The position numbers were made by a program, and so were the translations under genes. Positions 36,928-45,807 of a stretch of DNA of 64,000 bases are shown one piece after another. The notes under the pieces are model-generated. The model was not told where the DNA came from, did not search any database, and was given only the letters and a program-made list of their open reading frames with translations. The DNA is from Pontivivens marinum (lineage in GTDB: Bacteria > Pseudomonadota > Alphaproteobacteria > Rhodobacterales > Rhodobacteraceae): assembly GCF_900231835.1 (NCBI RefSeq), contig NZ_OCTN01000001.1, positions 806,001 through 870,000 of the forward strand. Reading direction: 5' to 3'. Within the stretch, counting starts at the first letter, position 1, and each line of letters starts with the position of its first letter.

Positions 36928-37743
36928 ATGCTCAAAATCATCACCGCATTTGCCACTCTCGTCGCGGGGGGTGCCCACGCACAAACCTGCGGGGATGCTG
37001 ATACTCCCTGCGAAATTTCGGGCGGTTTCTACCATGCCTCCATCCCGGACGGGGACGTAACAGGCGCAGTTGTTTTTCTGCACGGATATGGCGGGCGCGC
37101 CTCAGCCACTGTCAGAAATACCGGCCTGATGAACGCGATGAATTCTCAAGGGTACGCCGTGATCGCGGTACAGGGCATGCCGGTGCGGCAGGGGTCGCAG
37201 GGCGGGTCATGGAACAGCCGCGCGCGCGGCGATGGACGGCGCGATGATGTGGCCTTTATCGATGCAGTGGCGGATGATGCAGAACAACGCTTTGATTTTC
37301 CTAGAAAAAACACCGTCCTAGCAGGATTTTCCGGTGGCGGCATGATGACATGGCGGGTCGCCTGCGACGCTCCCGACGCCTTCGCCGCATATGCCCCGAT
37401 CGCCGGAACCTTCTGGAACCCGATTCCCGAGGATTGCGCCGCCCCGATCCGCATATTCCACACCCACGGAACCAGCGACACCGTTGTTCCGCTGGCTGGC
37501 CGAACCGTCGGATCAGGTGCGCAACAGGGCGATGTGTTTGAGGTTCTGCAAAACCAGCGCACCCTACATGGCTGTCCCATCGATATACCTGCGCAGACGG
37601 AAACTCTGGGACAATTTGAGATACAGCACTGGACAAGCTGCTCGAATGGTGGCGAAATCAACCTCGCGTTGCATACTGGCGGGCATTCCATTCCGCGTGG
37701 ATGGACCCAGATGATGCTGGATTGGTATGAGGCGCCAAATTAG
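36928..37743 (+). CDS. Secreted alpha/beta hydrolase, LpqC/PHB-depolymerase-like esterase
   Basis: 271 residues with a signal peptide (about 1-19, 'MLKIITAFATLVAGGAHA'). The nucleophile elbow is 'AGFSGGGMMTWRVAC', the oxyanion region 'FLHGYGG', and the catalytic acid/His regions are 'HTHGTSDTVVP' and 'HTGGHSIPRGW'. Related proteins hydrolyse polyhydroxybutyrate or feruloyl esters; the substrate here is unknown. It lies 89 bases upstream of an unknown secreted protein in the same direction. Confidence 0.85.
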   Translation: MLKIITAFATLVAGGAHAQTCGDADTPCEISGGFYHASIPDGDVTGAVVFLHGYGGRASATVRNTGLMNAMNSQGYAVIAVQGMPVRQGSQGGSWNSRARGDGRRDDVAFIDAVADDAEQRFDFPRKNTVLAGFSGGGMMTWRVACDAPDAFAAYAPIAGTFWNPIPEDCAAPIRIFHTHGTSDTVVPLAGRTVGSGAQQGDVFEVLQNQRTLHGCPIDIPAQTETLGQFEIQHWTSCSNGGEINLALHTGGHSIPRGWTQMMLDWYEAPN

Positions 37744-37832
37744 GTGTGAACTTCACGCTGGCATTTGTGAACCAATACACGATAGATACGCTCAGGTATG
37801 GATCAAAAGCATCCGATCGGTGGAGAGTTACC

Positions 37833-38885
37833 ATGTCATTTATTCGACTAATAACAGCAACTTTCCTATCAATCGGAGCCTTAACCGCACCGCTAGTGGC
37901 AGGCCCGATTGAGGACGCTGTTGCATTCTGGCTGGATGATAACGATGCCGAGGCGCTACCAATTCTGTCAGGCATGGCACTGTCAGGCGACGAAGACGCG
38001 CAAATGCTGCTGGGCCAGATCGAGGCAGTCGTACCACCGGGCGCCGGCTCCCTCTTTGTAAGCGCCCTGTCACGGCGTGATCGCATCAATTTGCTGCGTT
38101 CTGCCGGTGGGCTATCCGGCAAATCATGGTTGCGCGTCCGCGCGGAGCAGGGCGATGAACTCGCCGCAGCACTGCTCGCCTCGCGTCTGCCCGATGCCGA
38201 TATGGACGTTGTGCGCGCGCTATTGCAGAGCGGGGAGCACGAGGCCGCACAAAAGCTGGCATGGGAAATTTTTGATCGCGGTCGCTGGGATGAAATCTTC
38301 GCGCTGGCGCCAGATGATCCCCTGCTAGAGCAGCTCGACTTTGTGCTGTGGATGCGGGCCTATTTTGCTTCGCCCCCTACCGCGAATAGCTGGGATTGGC
38401 TGGATCAAACCCCTGCAACGGGCCGTTCGGGCGGTATGATGATGATCTCACTCGTCGCACCGGTTCTGGCTCCGCATCTACAGCCGAGCGAGGAAATGCG
38501 CGAATATTCCATCGCCATGCGCGGTTTTCCGGCGGAGCTGATTGAATCGGGCAATATGCACAATGCGGCCAGTGTTATGGCGAACCAGGTGGAAAACGAT
38601 GCGAATCTTGCCACGGTCCACGCCTATTGCGCGCAAACATGCCCGACCACACAGGGATATTGCGCGTTACAAGTCATCGCGCAGGTCGGCGGGGCCGATA
38701 ATATCAATGTGGCCGACAGCCCGCTGGAACGTCTGATCCCGCAGGATGAATTCATGACATCCCCCCGTGCGGTAAACCAGTTGCGCCGCTGGATGGCGTC
38801 AATCGGCGATGGGTCGCTGTCCAATGCGGATGTGATTTCGCAATGCGCGCGGGCAGATATCACCACGGCGGCTGCGGGACAGTAG
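37833..38885 (+). CDS. Secreted protein of unknown function, family A member 2
   Basis: 350 residues with a signal peptide (1-23, ending 'TAPLVA'). It shares with the protein at 16234-17001 the start of the mature chain ('EDAxxxWL'), a Sel1-like 'GDxDAxxxLG' helix pair, the motif 'GLSGKSWL' (93-100), and a C-terminal Cys cluster ('CAQTCPTTQGYC') followed by 'GG...SPLERLIPQDEF'. The middle (about 105-250) is longer than in the paralogue. ATG 37833 has GGAGAG upstream and begins the signal peptide; the frame is open from GTG 37746. Periplasmic; function unknown. Confidence 0.7.
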   Translation: MSFIRLITATFLSIGALTAPLVAGPIEDAVAFWLDDNDAEALPILSGMALSGDEDAQMLLGQIEAVVPPGAGSLFVSALSRRDRINLLRSAGGLSGKSWLRVRAEQGDELAAALLASRLPDADMDVVRALLQSGEHEAAQKLAWEIFDRGRWDEIFALAPDDPLLEQLDFVLWMRAYFASPPTANSWDWLDQTPATGRSGGMMMISLVAPVLAPHLQPSEEMREYSIAMRGFPAELIESGNMHNAASVMANQVENDANLATVHAYCAQTCPTTQGYCALQVIAQVGGADNINVADSPLERLIPQDEFMTSPRAVNQLRRWMASIGDGSLSNADVISQCARADITTAAAGQ

Positions 38886-39018
38886 GCGCAGGCAGCATCT
38901 TGCGCAGTTGCATCTGCGGGCGTAGGTTCCGCGAATGTCGCAACAGACCGTACATATTCCGATCCTCGACGATCACGCACGCCTGCCATGGCGCTTCTTC
39001 GGTCTTGCGAAGACGTTA

Positions 39019-39036
39019 GAATCACAACTGTGATTC
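39019..39036. promoter_or_regulatory. Perfect 18-bp palindrome upstream of leuC
   Basis: GAATCACA-AC-TGTGATTC, 75 bases upstream of the leuC start. A regulator dimer site is the simplest reading, since a 2-base loop is too tight for an RNA hairpin. The 5-bp cores are TCACA/TGTGA, the reverse order of a CRP site. Confidence 0.5.
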
Positions 39037-39049
39037 CCGTCCGGTTTTT

Positions 39050-39069
39050 CCGACAGGATGACCTGTCGG
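39050..39069 (+). promoter_or_regulatory. Leader hairpin upstream of leuC
   Basis: A perfect 8-bp stem (CCGACAGG/CCTGTCGG) with an ATGA loop, 42 bases upstream of leuC. No T-tract and no run of leucine codons precede it, so classic attenuation is not supported. Confidence 0.4.
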
Positions 39070-39111
39070 CATCTATTGCACACGCGCTCTACTGACTATC
39101 GAGGGAATCCC

Positions 39112-40515
39112 ATGGCTAAGACTCTATATGACAAGATCTGGGACGCACATGTCGTCCACGAAGCTGATGATGGCACCTGCCTGCTCTATATCGACCGTCA
39201 CCTCGTTCACGAAGTGACCAGCCCGCAAGCGTTCGAGGGTCTGCGGATGTCCGGCCGCACTGTGCGCGCGCCTGAAAAAACAATCGCTGTACCCGATCAC
39301 AACGTCCCCACCACATTGGACCGCGCAAATGCCGCGACCATGACCGAGGATAGCCGCGTTCAGGTCGATGCGCTGGACAGCAATGCCAAGGAATTCGGCA
39401 TTCACTACTATCCCGTTTCCGATGTTCGTCAGGGCATCGTGCACATTGTCGGGCCTGAGCAGGGCTGGACCCTGCCCGGCATGACCGTTGTGTGCGGCGA
39501 CAGCCACACCGCGACCCACGGCGCGTTCGGATCGCTGGCCCATGGTATCGGTACGTCCGAGGTCGAGCACGTTCTGGCCACGCAGACGCTGATCCAGAAA
39601 AAGTCCAAGAACATGAAGGTCGAGATCACCGGCCATCTGCGCCCCGGTGTCACGGCCAAGGACATCACCATGGCTGTTATCGGCGCAACCGGCACCGCCG
39701 GCGGCACCGGGTACGTCATCGAGTATTGCGGCACCGCGATTGAGGACCTCTCGATGGAGGGTCGCATGACCGTGTGCAACATGGCGATCGAGGGTGGCGC
39801 ACGCGCCGGTCTGATCGCACCGGATGAGAAGACATTCGCCTATTGCATGGGCCGTCCCCACGCGCCGAAAGGTGCCGCATGGGAGGCCGCGCTGGCCTAC
39901 TGGAAAACCCTCAGCACCGATGAGGGCGCGCATTTTGACAAGGTTCTGACCATCGCAGGCGAGGATATCGCCCCGCTGGTCACTTGGGGCACCTCGCCCG
40001 AGGACGTTCTGCCGATCACCGCTGTTGTGCCCTCGCCCGAGGATTACACCGGCGGCAAGGTAGACGCAGTGCGCCGCAGCATCGCCTATATGGGCCTTGA
40101 GGCGGGTCAAAAGCTGAGCGACGTGACCATCGACACCGTGTTCATCGGATCGTGCACCAATGGCCGGATCGAGGATCTGCGCGAAGTGGCCGCGATCATG
40201 AAGGGCAAGAAGGTCAAGGACGGTCTGCGTGCAATGGTCGTGCCGGGGTCCGGTCTGGTCCGCGCACAGGCTGAGGAAGAGGGCATTGCCGACATCCTGA
40301 TCGAGGCCGGTTTTGAATGGCGCATGGCGGGTTGTTCCATGTGTCTGGCCATGAACCCCGACCAGTTGAAGCCGGAGGAGCGTTGCATCTCGACCTCCAA
40401 CCGTAACTTCGAGGGTCGTCAGGGCCGTGGTGGCCGCACCCACCTCGCCTCGCCCGCGATGGCTGCCGCCGCCGCGATCACTGGTCGTCTGACAGATGTG
40501 CGGGAGCTGGACTGA
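39112..40515 (+). CDS. leuC: 3-isopropylmalate dehydratase large subunit
   Basis: 467 residues of the aconitase superfamily that, with LeuD, isomerises 2- to 3-isopropylmalate in leucine synthesis. The 4Fe-4S ligands are in '[15 protein letters not shown]' and '[12 protein letters not shown]', and '[13 protein letters not shown]' is a family signature. The start ATG 39112 ('[13 protein letters not shown]') follows GAGGG; an 18-codon upstream extension is not conserved. It is separated from leuD by two small hairpins. Confidence 0.97.
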   Translation: MAKTLYDKIWDAHVVHEADDGTCLLYIDRHLVHEVTSPQAFEGLRMSGRTVRAPEKTIAVPDHNVPTTLDRANAATMTEDSRVQVDALDSNAKEFGIHYYPVSDVRQGIVHIVGPEQGWTLPGMTVVCGDSHTATHGAFGSLAHGIGTSEVEHVLATQTLIQKKSKNMKVEITGHLRPGVTAKDITMAVIGATGTAGGTGYVIEYCGTAIEDLSMEGRMTVCNMAIEGGARAGLIAPDEKTFAYCMGRPHAPKGAAWEAALAYWKTLSTDEGAHFDKVLTIAGEDIAPLVTWGTSPEDVLPITAVVPSPEDYTGGKVDAVRRSIAYMGLEAGQKLSDVTIDTVFIGSCTNGRIEDLREVAAIMKGKKVKDGLRAMVVPGSGLVRAQAEEEGIADILIEAGFEWRMAGCSMCLAMNPDQLKPEERCISTSNRNFEGRQGRGGRTHLASPAMAAAAAITGRLTDVRELD

Positions 40516-40516
40516 G

Positions 40517-40567
40517 GCCGTTTTGTAACGGCGCACCCTCCCCCCTCGACCGTAATCCGGTCGGGGG
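40517..40567 (+). promoter_or_regulatory. Two hairpins in the leuC-leuD gap
   Basis: 40517-40532 is a 6-bp stem (GCCGTT/AACGGC) with a TTGT loop. 40542-40567 is a 10-bp stem with one bulged T. Both lie within the 81-base gap and may tune relative expression or stability; there is no T-tract. Confidence 0.4.
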
Positions 40568-40596
40568 AACGCACATTAGATAAAGGTTTCGACACA

Positions 40597-41202
40597 ATGG
40601 AAAAATTCACCACACTTGAGGGCGTTGCGGCGCCAATGCCACTGGTCAATATCGACACCGATATGATCATCCCCAAGCAGTTCCTGAAAACGATCAAGCG
40701 GACCGGACTGGGCAAAAACCTGTTCGACGAGATGCGTTTTGACGCTGATGGCAATGAAATCGAAGATTTCGTGCTGAACATGGCCGCCTATCGCGATGCG
40801 AAAATTCTGGTTGCCGGCGACAATTTCGGCTGCGGTTCCAGCCGTGAGCACGCGCCATGGGCGCTGGCCGATTTCGGCATTCGCTGTGTAATCTCGACCT
40901 CGTTCGCAGATATCTTCTTCAATAACTGCTTTAAGAATGGCATCCTTCCGATTGTGCTGCCACAATCCGAAGTTGATAAACTGATGGATGATGCGCAGCG
41001 TGGCGCCAACGCGGTTGTAACGGTTGATTTGGAAAGCCAGACGATCAAGGGACCAGATGGCGGCACAATCAGCTTTGACGTAGAGCCATTTCGCAAGCAT
41101 TGTCTGCTGAACGGCTTGGACGATATCGGGCTGACCATGCAAAAAGCGGCGTCCATTGACGCCTTCGAGGCGCAGTATGAAACTGCCGCGCCTTGGATCT
41201 GA
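40597..41202 (+). CDS. leuD: 3-isopropylmalate dehydratase small subunit
   Basis: 201 residues, the swivel domain that completes the LeuCD active site. '[15 protein letters not shown]', '[15 protein letters not shown]' and '[16 protein letters not shown]' are the family signature stretches. The start is ATG 40597, followed by 'MEKFTTLEG'. A membrane protein gene starts ten bases after its stop, so the leu transcript probably continues. Confidence 0.97.
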   Translation: MEKFTTLEGVAAPMPLVNIDTDMIIPKQFLKTIKRTGLGKNLFDEMRFDADGNEIEDFVLNMAAYRDAKILVAGDNFGCGSSREHAPWALADFGIRCVISTSFADIFFNNCFKNGILPIVLPQSEVDKLMDDAQRGANAVVTVDLESQTIKGPDGGTISFDVEPFRKHCLLNGLDDIGLTMQKAASIDAFEAQYETAAPWI

Positions 41203-41212
41203 GGTAACGTGA

Positions 41213-42040
41213 ATGGCATATGCTAGGGCCGGTGTTGGACAAACCCTGACCAGATTGGTCACGGGCGTATCACGTGCGTTCCTGGTATTGGTGTTCATTG
41301 CACTACCGGCATTTCTCCTGCCCGAAACGTCACGGACGGGGCAGGAGATTTCGCTGATTATCGGGGCGCTATTTGCCCTGTTTACGATGTTCGAATATGC
41401 GTCCTCGCATCCCGGACTGATCGATTTCCGATTTGCACCGCCCTATAACCGGTTTCGGTTTCTAACCTTTGCCGTACTGGTTTTCGCATTGGTGTTTCTG
41501 TGCCGTGCGGATGCAGGCGCGGATTCATTTTCGGCAGATTTTCTGGCCCTGACAGATCGGCTGGTATCGATTTTCAGTGTGCCGCTTAGCCCCGTTGTGC
41601 TGGCCGAAACGCTGATCGGCTCCGAGGCACCGGGCCTGAACCAGTTGGTTGAGCGGGCGGCGGCGTTAAGCTTTACCATCGCCTTAGGCTCCGTGCTGTT
41701 TTTTACCTTTTATGTCTGGGTGTTCCGTTGGCCAGCGGAGCGGGACGGGTTCAACCTGTGGATCAATTTGCCTACCTTTGATCCATCCGTTGGGCAGGAT
41801 ATCGCGTGGCGGTTACGGCGCTCCGGCCTGATGAACATCATCGTTGCCATGGCCCTGCCCTATACAACCGTGTCCATCGCATCGCGCGGGGGCGGTTGGT
41901 TTGATCCGGCTGCGTTGAGCAATTACCAGTCCCTCGTCTGGGGATGCCTGTTCTGGGCCTTTTTACCGGTCGTGCTGTTCAACCGCGGCAGTGCGATGCT
42001 GAAAATCGCATGGTTAATCGATCGGGCACGTACGGATTGA
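41213..42040 (+). CDS. Polytopic membrane protein of unknown function in the leu cluster
   Basis: 275 residues with about six hydrophobic segments, near 18-38, 43-60, 80-98, 150-172, 205-225 and 238-258. The N and C termini are predicted to be cytoplasmic. The loop after segment five contains 'ASRGGGWFDPAAL'. No transporter or enzyme motif is recognised. It is packed between leuD (10 bases upstream) and an exported EEP-fold protein (31-base overlap), which suggests co-expression with leucine biosynthesis. Confidence 0.7.
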   Translation: MAYARAGVGQTLTRLVTGVSRAFLVLVFIALPAFLLPETSRTGQEISLIIGALFALFTMFEYASSHPGLIDFRFAPPYNRFRFLTFAVLVFALVFLCRADAGADSFSADFLALTDRLVSIFSVPLSPVVLAETLIGSEAPGLNQLVERAAALSFTIALGSVLFFTFYVWVFRWPAERDGFNLWINLPTFDPSVGQDIAWRLRRSGLMNIIVAMALPYTTVSIASRGGGWFDPAALSNYQSLVWGCLFWAFLPVVLFNRGSAMLKIAWLIDRARTD

Positions 42041-43128
42041 CCAAGTGGCTGGCCCTATTGCTGTTGCTGGGCACCGCCGCGCAGGCTGAAACGATCCGCA
42101 TTGCGACCTTTAACGCAGCGCTTTCCCGTGATTATGCGGGGCACCTGATCCGTGACGTGGAACAGCGAGATGACCAAGTGCTGCACATCGCGGCGCTGCT
42201 ACGTGAAATCGCACCCGACATTATCTTGATTACCGAACTGGATCGAGATCCGGAGGGACGCGCGCTGCGTGGGTTTATCGACCTGTTGGCGCAGGACGGG
42301 CTGGCCTATGGGTACAGCTTTGCCGGTGCTGTGAATACTGGGCAGATGACGGGGCTGGATCTGGACGGTGACGGGCGGTTCAGCGGGCCAAATGACGCGC
42401 AGGGCTGGGGCCGCTGGCCGGGGCATTACGGGATGGCGTTGCTCAGCCGCTATCCGCTAGGCCCGACGCGAACGTTTCAACTGGGCCTATGGGCCGACGC
42501 CACGGATACCCGCATTCCGGTGACAGAACCGGCGCAGGTGCGTGCGATCCAGCGGCTATCGTCCAAAAGCCATTGGGATGTCAGTGTCGCGCTGCCAAAT
42601 GGTCAGGCGCTGCATGTTCTGGCCGCGCATCCGACTCCTCCGGTTTTTGACGGGCCAGAGGATCGCAACGGGCGGCGCAACGCCGATGAGATCGTGTGGT
42701 TCCTGCGCTATCTGAATGGTGAGGCGATCGCGGATGATAACGGCACGGTCGCCGCGCTGACCGATGGCCCTGTGGTTGTGTTGGGTGATTTAAACGCCGA
42801 CCCCTTTGACGGCGAGGCATTGCGCGCACCGATGCTGACATTACTGGCGCATCCACGGTTGCAAGATCCCGAGCCGACCAGCACTGGCGCAATCATCGCA
42901 GGAATTGGCGGTGCAAATGATACGCATCGCGGGCCTGTTGCGCAGGACACTGCGGACTGGCGGGATGATCCGGGTCCGGGCAATCTGCGCGTGGATTATG
43001 TGCTGCCCGATGCCACGCTAACCGTCACGGATAGCGGTGTTTTCTGGCCTGCACCGGGTGACCGGCTATCCGAGGAGGCCACCGCATCCGACCACCGTAT
43101 CGTGTGGGTTGATGTGGAACTGCCCTAG
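42010..43128 (+). CDS. Exported endonuclease/exonuclease/phosphatase (EEP) family protein
   Basis: About 372 residues with a signal peptide ('LTKWLALLLLLGTAAQA') and the EEP fold: 'RIATFNAAL' near the N terminus, 'DIILITELD' with the metal Glu, 'LAAHPTPP' with the catalytic His, 'VVLGDLNADPFD' and 'ASDHRIVWVDVEL' at the C terminus. A Ca-loop-like 'DLDGDGRFSG' is inserted. It may hydrolyse nucleic acid or phosphoesters in the periplasm. I start at ATG 42010, which overlaps the previous gene by 31 bases; a TTG at 42037 is an alternative. Confidence 0.82.
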   Translation: MVNRSGTYGLTKWLALLLLLGTAAQAETIRIATFNAALSRDYAGHLIRDVEQRDDQVLHIAALLREIAPDIILITELDRDPEGRALRGFIDLLAQDGLAYGYSFAGAVNTGQMTGLDLDGDGRFSGPNDAQGWGRWPGHYGMALLSRYPLGPTRTFQLGLWADATDTRIPVTEPAQVRAIQRLSSKSHWDVSVALPNGQALHVLAAHPTPPVFDGPEDRNGRRNADEIVWFLRYLNGEAIADDNGTVAALTDGPVVVLGDLNADPFDGEALRAPMLTLLAHPRLQDPEPTSTGAIIAGIGGANDTHRGPVAQDTADWRDDPGPGNLRVDYVLPDATLTVTDSGVFWPAPGDRLSEEATASDHRIVWVDVELP

Positions 43129-43236
43129 ACCTGCACCGAAAATTACAACCATTCTATAGCACCCGAACCCTGCCCTAGCTTGACTTTCCGGCCCTCGGAC
43201 GCCAACACGCAGGAGGCTTTCAGCAAGGAGACCGCC

Positions 43237-44346
43237 ATGAAAAATCCCTCCCTTCTTATTCTGGCCGGCGACGGCATTGGTCCGGAAGTTATGGCGGAGG
43301 TCCGGCGGATCATCGACTGGTACGGCGCGAACCGCGCAATGGCCTTTGACGTGTTCGAGGATCTGGTCGGCGGCGCGGCATATGACGCCCATGGCACCCC
43401 CCTGACCGATGACACGATGGCCAAGGCACAATCCGTTGATGCGGTTCTGCTGGGCGCTGTTGGCGGCCCGAAATATGACGATCTTGACTTCTCCATCAAG
43501 CCGGAGCGCGGCCTGCTGCGCCTGCGTAAGGAGATGGACCTGTTCTCGAACCTGCGTCCTGCGCAGTGTTTCGACGCGCTGGCCGATTTCTCTTCGCTCA
43601 AGCGGGATATCGTTGCCGGTCTGGACATCATGATCGTGCGCGAACTGACCTCGGGCGTGTATTTCGGTGAGCCTCGTGGCATTTTCCAAGAAGGCAATGA
43701 GCGGGTTGGCATCAACACCCAGCGCTACACCACATCCGAAATCATCCGCGTTGCACGTTCCGCATTCGAACTGGCCCGTCGCCGTGACAGCCGCGTCTGC
43801 TCGATGGAAAAGGCAAACGTGATGGAGAGCGGCGTTCTGTGGCGTGAAGAAGTGCAGAAATTGCGCGACGCAGAATATCCCGATATCGAACTGACCCACA
43901 TGTATGCCGATGCTGGCGCCATGCAGCTGTGCCGCTGGCCAAAGCAGTTCGACGTGATCGTTACCGACAACCTGTTCGGCGACATCCTGTCCGACACTGC
44001 CGCTATGCTGACCGGCTCGCTGGGCATGCTGCCCTCCGCATCGCTGGGCGCACCAATGGCAAGCGGTATGCCTAAGGCGCTGTACGAGCCGGTACACGGT
44101 TCCGCGCCGGATATCGCAGGTCAGGGCAAGGCAAACCCGATTGCCTGTATCCTCAGCTTTGCCATGGCACTGCGCTATTCGTTCGATCAGGGCGAGGAAG
44201 CAGATCGTCTGGAGCAAGCGGTAGAGCGTGCATTGGGCAATGGCGCCCGCACGCCTGACCTGATGGGCGAGGAAGGCGGCACCCCGCTGACCACATCCGG
44301 CATGGGCGACGCGATCCTGGCCGAGCTGACAGCATCGCTGGCATAA
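43237..44346 (+). CDS. leuB: 3-isopropylmalate dehydrogenase
   Basis: A 369-residue NAD-dependent oxidative decarboxylase giving 2-ketoisocaproate. '[14 protein letters not shown]', the substrate loop '[16 protein letters not shown]', the catalytic Tyr region '[13 protein letters not shown]' and the metal/NAD motif '[27 protein letters not shown]' are all present. ATG 43237 has AAGGAG six bases upstream. It is separated from leuD by two unrelated genes and a 108-base gap, so it may have its own promoter. Confidence 0.97.
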   Translation: MKNPSLLILAGDGIGPEVMAEVRRIIDWYGANRAMAFDVFEDLVGGAAYDAHGTPLTDDTMAKAQSVDAVLLGAVGGPKYDDLDFSIKPERGLLRLRKEMDLFSNLRPAQCFDALADFSSLKRDIVAGLDIMIVRELTSGVYFGEPRGIFQEGNERVGINTQRYTTSEIIRVARSAFELARRRDSRVCSMEKANVMESGVLWREEVQKLRDAEYPDIELTHMYADAGAMQLCRWPKQFDVIVTDNLFGDILSDTAAMLTGSLGMLPSASLGAPMASGMPKALYEPVHGSAPDIAGQGKANPIACILSFAMALRYSFDQGEEADRLEQAVERALGNGARTPDLMGEEGGTPLTTSGMGDAILAELTASLA

Positions 44347-44357
44347 TACCAAATGCA

Positions 44358-44386
44358 CACCGGCGGCACGTTGATTGCCGCCGGTG
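44358..44386 (+). terminator. Hairpin after leuB
   Basis: A perfect 11-bp stem (CACCGGCGGCA/TGCCGCCGGTG) with a 7-base loop, 12 bases after the leuB stop, then a pyrimidine-rich CCATTCTATT. A likely terminator. Confidence 0.65.
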
Positions 44387-44392
44387 CGCACC

Positions 44393-44410
44393 ATTCTATT
44401 GCGATAGAAT
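44393..44410. promoter_or_regulatory. AT-rich palindrome upstream of the DMT transporter gene
   Basis: ATTCTAT-TGCG-ATAGAAT, a perfect 7-4-7 inverted repeat, 54 bases before the transporter start. It could be an operator, or a second small hairpin extending the leuB terminator. A TATAAG box lies at 44441-44446 without a well-spaced -35. Confidence 0.4.
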
Positions 44411-44463
44411 TGACCCAGCCGACAGCTTTCCTTAGCTGGTTATAAGGCAAGGGGTGAACTGAC

Positions 44464-45447
44464 ATGATTCCAGCATCAAAAGGCGGCGCTGTAACCGCGC
44501 TGATCGGCTTTGCATTTTTCGCCAGCCATGATGCCGTGATCAAGGCGTTGGGCGGCACCTACTCCACCTTTCAAATCGCGTTTTTCTCAGTCCTGCTGGG
44601 CCTGCCATTGGTGATGCTGATGCTGGTGCGCGACACGACGCCCGGCACATTGATTCCCCGTCGCCCTGCATGGGTCGCGGCGCGGACCGGATTGGGTGTC
44701 GTGACCGGATTTGGCGCATTTTATGCCTTTGCCAGCCTACCCCTGACCGAAGTGTACGCGATCCTGTTCGCGCAACCCTTGCTGATCACCGCCCTATCCG
44801 TACCGATTCTGGGGGAAAAGGTCGGGCCACGTCGCTGGGCCGCTGTTGCCGTCGGTCTGATCGGAGTGATGATCGTTCTGCAACCGGGCGCGACGCAGTT
44901 CAGCCTAGGCCATCTGGCGGCGCTGACGGCGGCGATTACAGGCTCGTTTGTTTCGGTGATTCTGCGCAAGGTCGGGTCGGAGGAACGTTCCGCCGTGATG
45001 ATTCTGTACCCGATGTTGGCAAACCTGATCGTCATGGGCGCGCTGATGCCCTTTGTGTACGTGCCTATGCCGATGCCTGATCTGGGCATGCTGATGTTGC
45101 TTGCGGTTCTGGGATTCGCGGGAACATTGGGGCTGCTGGTGGGATATCAGCGCGCGCCCGCATCGATTGTCGCGCCTATGCAATACTCGCAGATCATCTG
45201 GGCGGTCTTGTTCGGCCTGCTGTTTTTCGATGAGTCGCCAGAACTGCTGACGATTGTTGGCACCGCGATCATCATTGCCAGCGGTATCTATATCGTGATG
45301 CGCGAGGAGGGCGGCGGCAACACCGTGGCGCGTCCCGTCACCACCAGCCGCACAATGCGTGGCGACACCGCACTGGGCATGCGGACAGGCGATATCATTC
45401 GCTTGCTCAGCCGTGGCAAGTCAGCGCAGCGTAGCGACAAGGAATAA
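44464..45447 (+). CDS. DMT superfamily transporter (two EamA domains)
   Basis: 327 residues with ten predicted membrane helices in two EamA repeats ('IGFAFFASHDAVIKALGG' and 'LAALTAAITGSFVSVILRKV'), then a 50-residue cytoplasmic tail rich in Arg, Thr and Ser. Such proteins usually export amino acids or other metabolites. The position next to leuB hints at branched-chain metabolite export, but the substrate is unproven. The start is ATG 44464. Confidence 0.87.
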   Translation: MIPASKGGAVTALIGFAFFASHDAVIKALGGTYSTFQIAFFSVLLGLPLVMLMLVRDTTPGTLIPRRPAWVAARTGLGVVTGFGAFYAFASLPLTEVYAILFAQPLLITALSVPILGEKVGPRRWAAVAVGLIGVMIVLQPGATQFSLGHLAALTAAITGSFVSVILRKVGSEERSAVMILYPMLANLIVMGALMPFVYVPMPMPDLGMLMLLAVLGFAGTLGLLVGYQRAPASIVAPMQYSQIIWAVLFGLLFFDESPELLTIVGTAIIIASGIYIVMREEGGGNTVARPVTTSRTMRGDTALGMRTGDIIRLLSRGKSAQRSDKE

Positions 45448-45450
45448 TGG

Positions 45451-45807
45451 TTAGCGCGGTAGGGTGAAGGACTGCATTTCGCCCCAGCCATGCACGGTAT
45501 CATGCGCACGCACCTGCACATCCTGCACAGCGTCAGGAATCGCAACGCCGGATAGGCTGCGGGTAAAGGGCTGCTCGTTCACATGGGGGTGGGTCAGGGT
45601 TCTGTGACCCAGAACAGTGCCGTCAGGTGCGGATATTTCCCACCCGTCAGCGTAATGGTCCCAGCCGGTATCGGCATGGGCGACCGTCACGTTAAATGTC
45701 CAACCTGATGCAGATGCACGGGCCTGAACGTCAACGATACGCGGATTGTCAGCAAGAGCGGGCGCCGCTGCGAATAGCAGCGGCAGCATCCACTTCAGCA
45801 CTGGCAC
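45451..45807 (-). CDS. Small periplasmic protein of unknown function
   Basis: 118 residues: a signal peptide ('LKWMLPLLFAAAPALA'), then a beta-rich domain with 'GWTFNVTVAHADTGWDHYADGWE' and a His/aromatic-rich 'TLTHPHVNEQPFTRSLSG'. The His-x-His and Trp content suggest metal or ligand binding, but I recognise no characterised family. The GTG start at 45807 lies inside the 40-residue ORF encoded just upstream (13-base overlap), so translation is probably coupled; ATG 45789 is an alternative start. Confidence 0.65.
   Translation of the reverse strand: MPVLKWMLPLLFAAAPALADNPRIVDVQARASASGWTFNVTVAHADTGWDHYADGWEISAPDGTVLGHRTLTHPHVNEQPFTRSLSGVAIPDAVQDVQVRAHDTVHGWGEMQSFTLPR

Noticed and set aside
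38935-39033. 32-codon ORF as a leucine attenuation leader peptide for leuC
   Set aside because: No Shine-Dalgarno site, only scattered leucine codons, and no terminator/antiterminator pair follows.
39124-40536. A 470-codon open frame antisense to leuC
   Set aside because: Mirrors leuC codon by codon; composition (His, Gly, Asp, Ala) is the expected reverse complement of leuC codons.
43066-44394. A 442-codon open frame antisense to leuB
   Set aside because: Same reasoning as for leuC; it also crosses the leuB terminator hairpin.
44410-44446. TTGACC ... TATAAG as a sigma70 promoter for the DMT exporter
   Set aside because: The two boxes are 25 bases apart, too far for a standard promoter.
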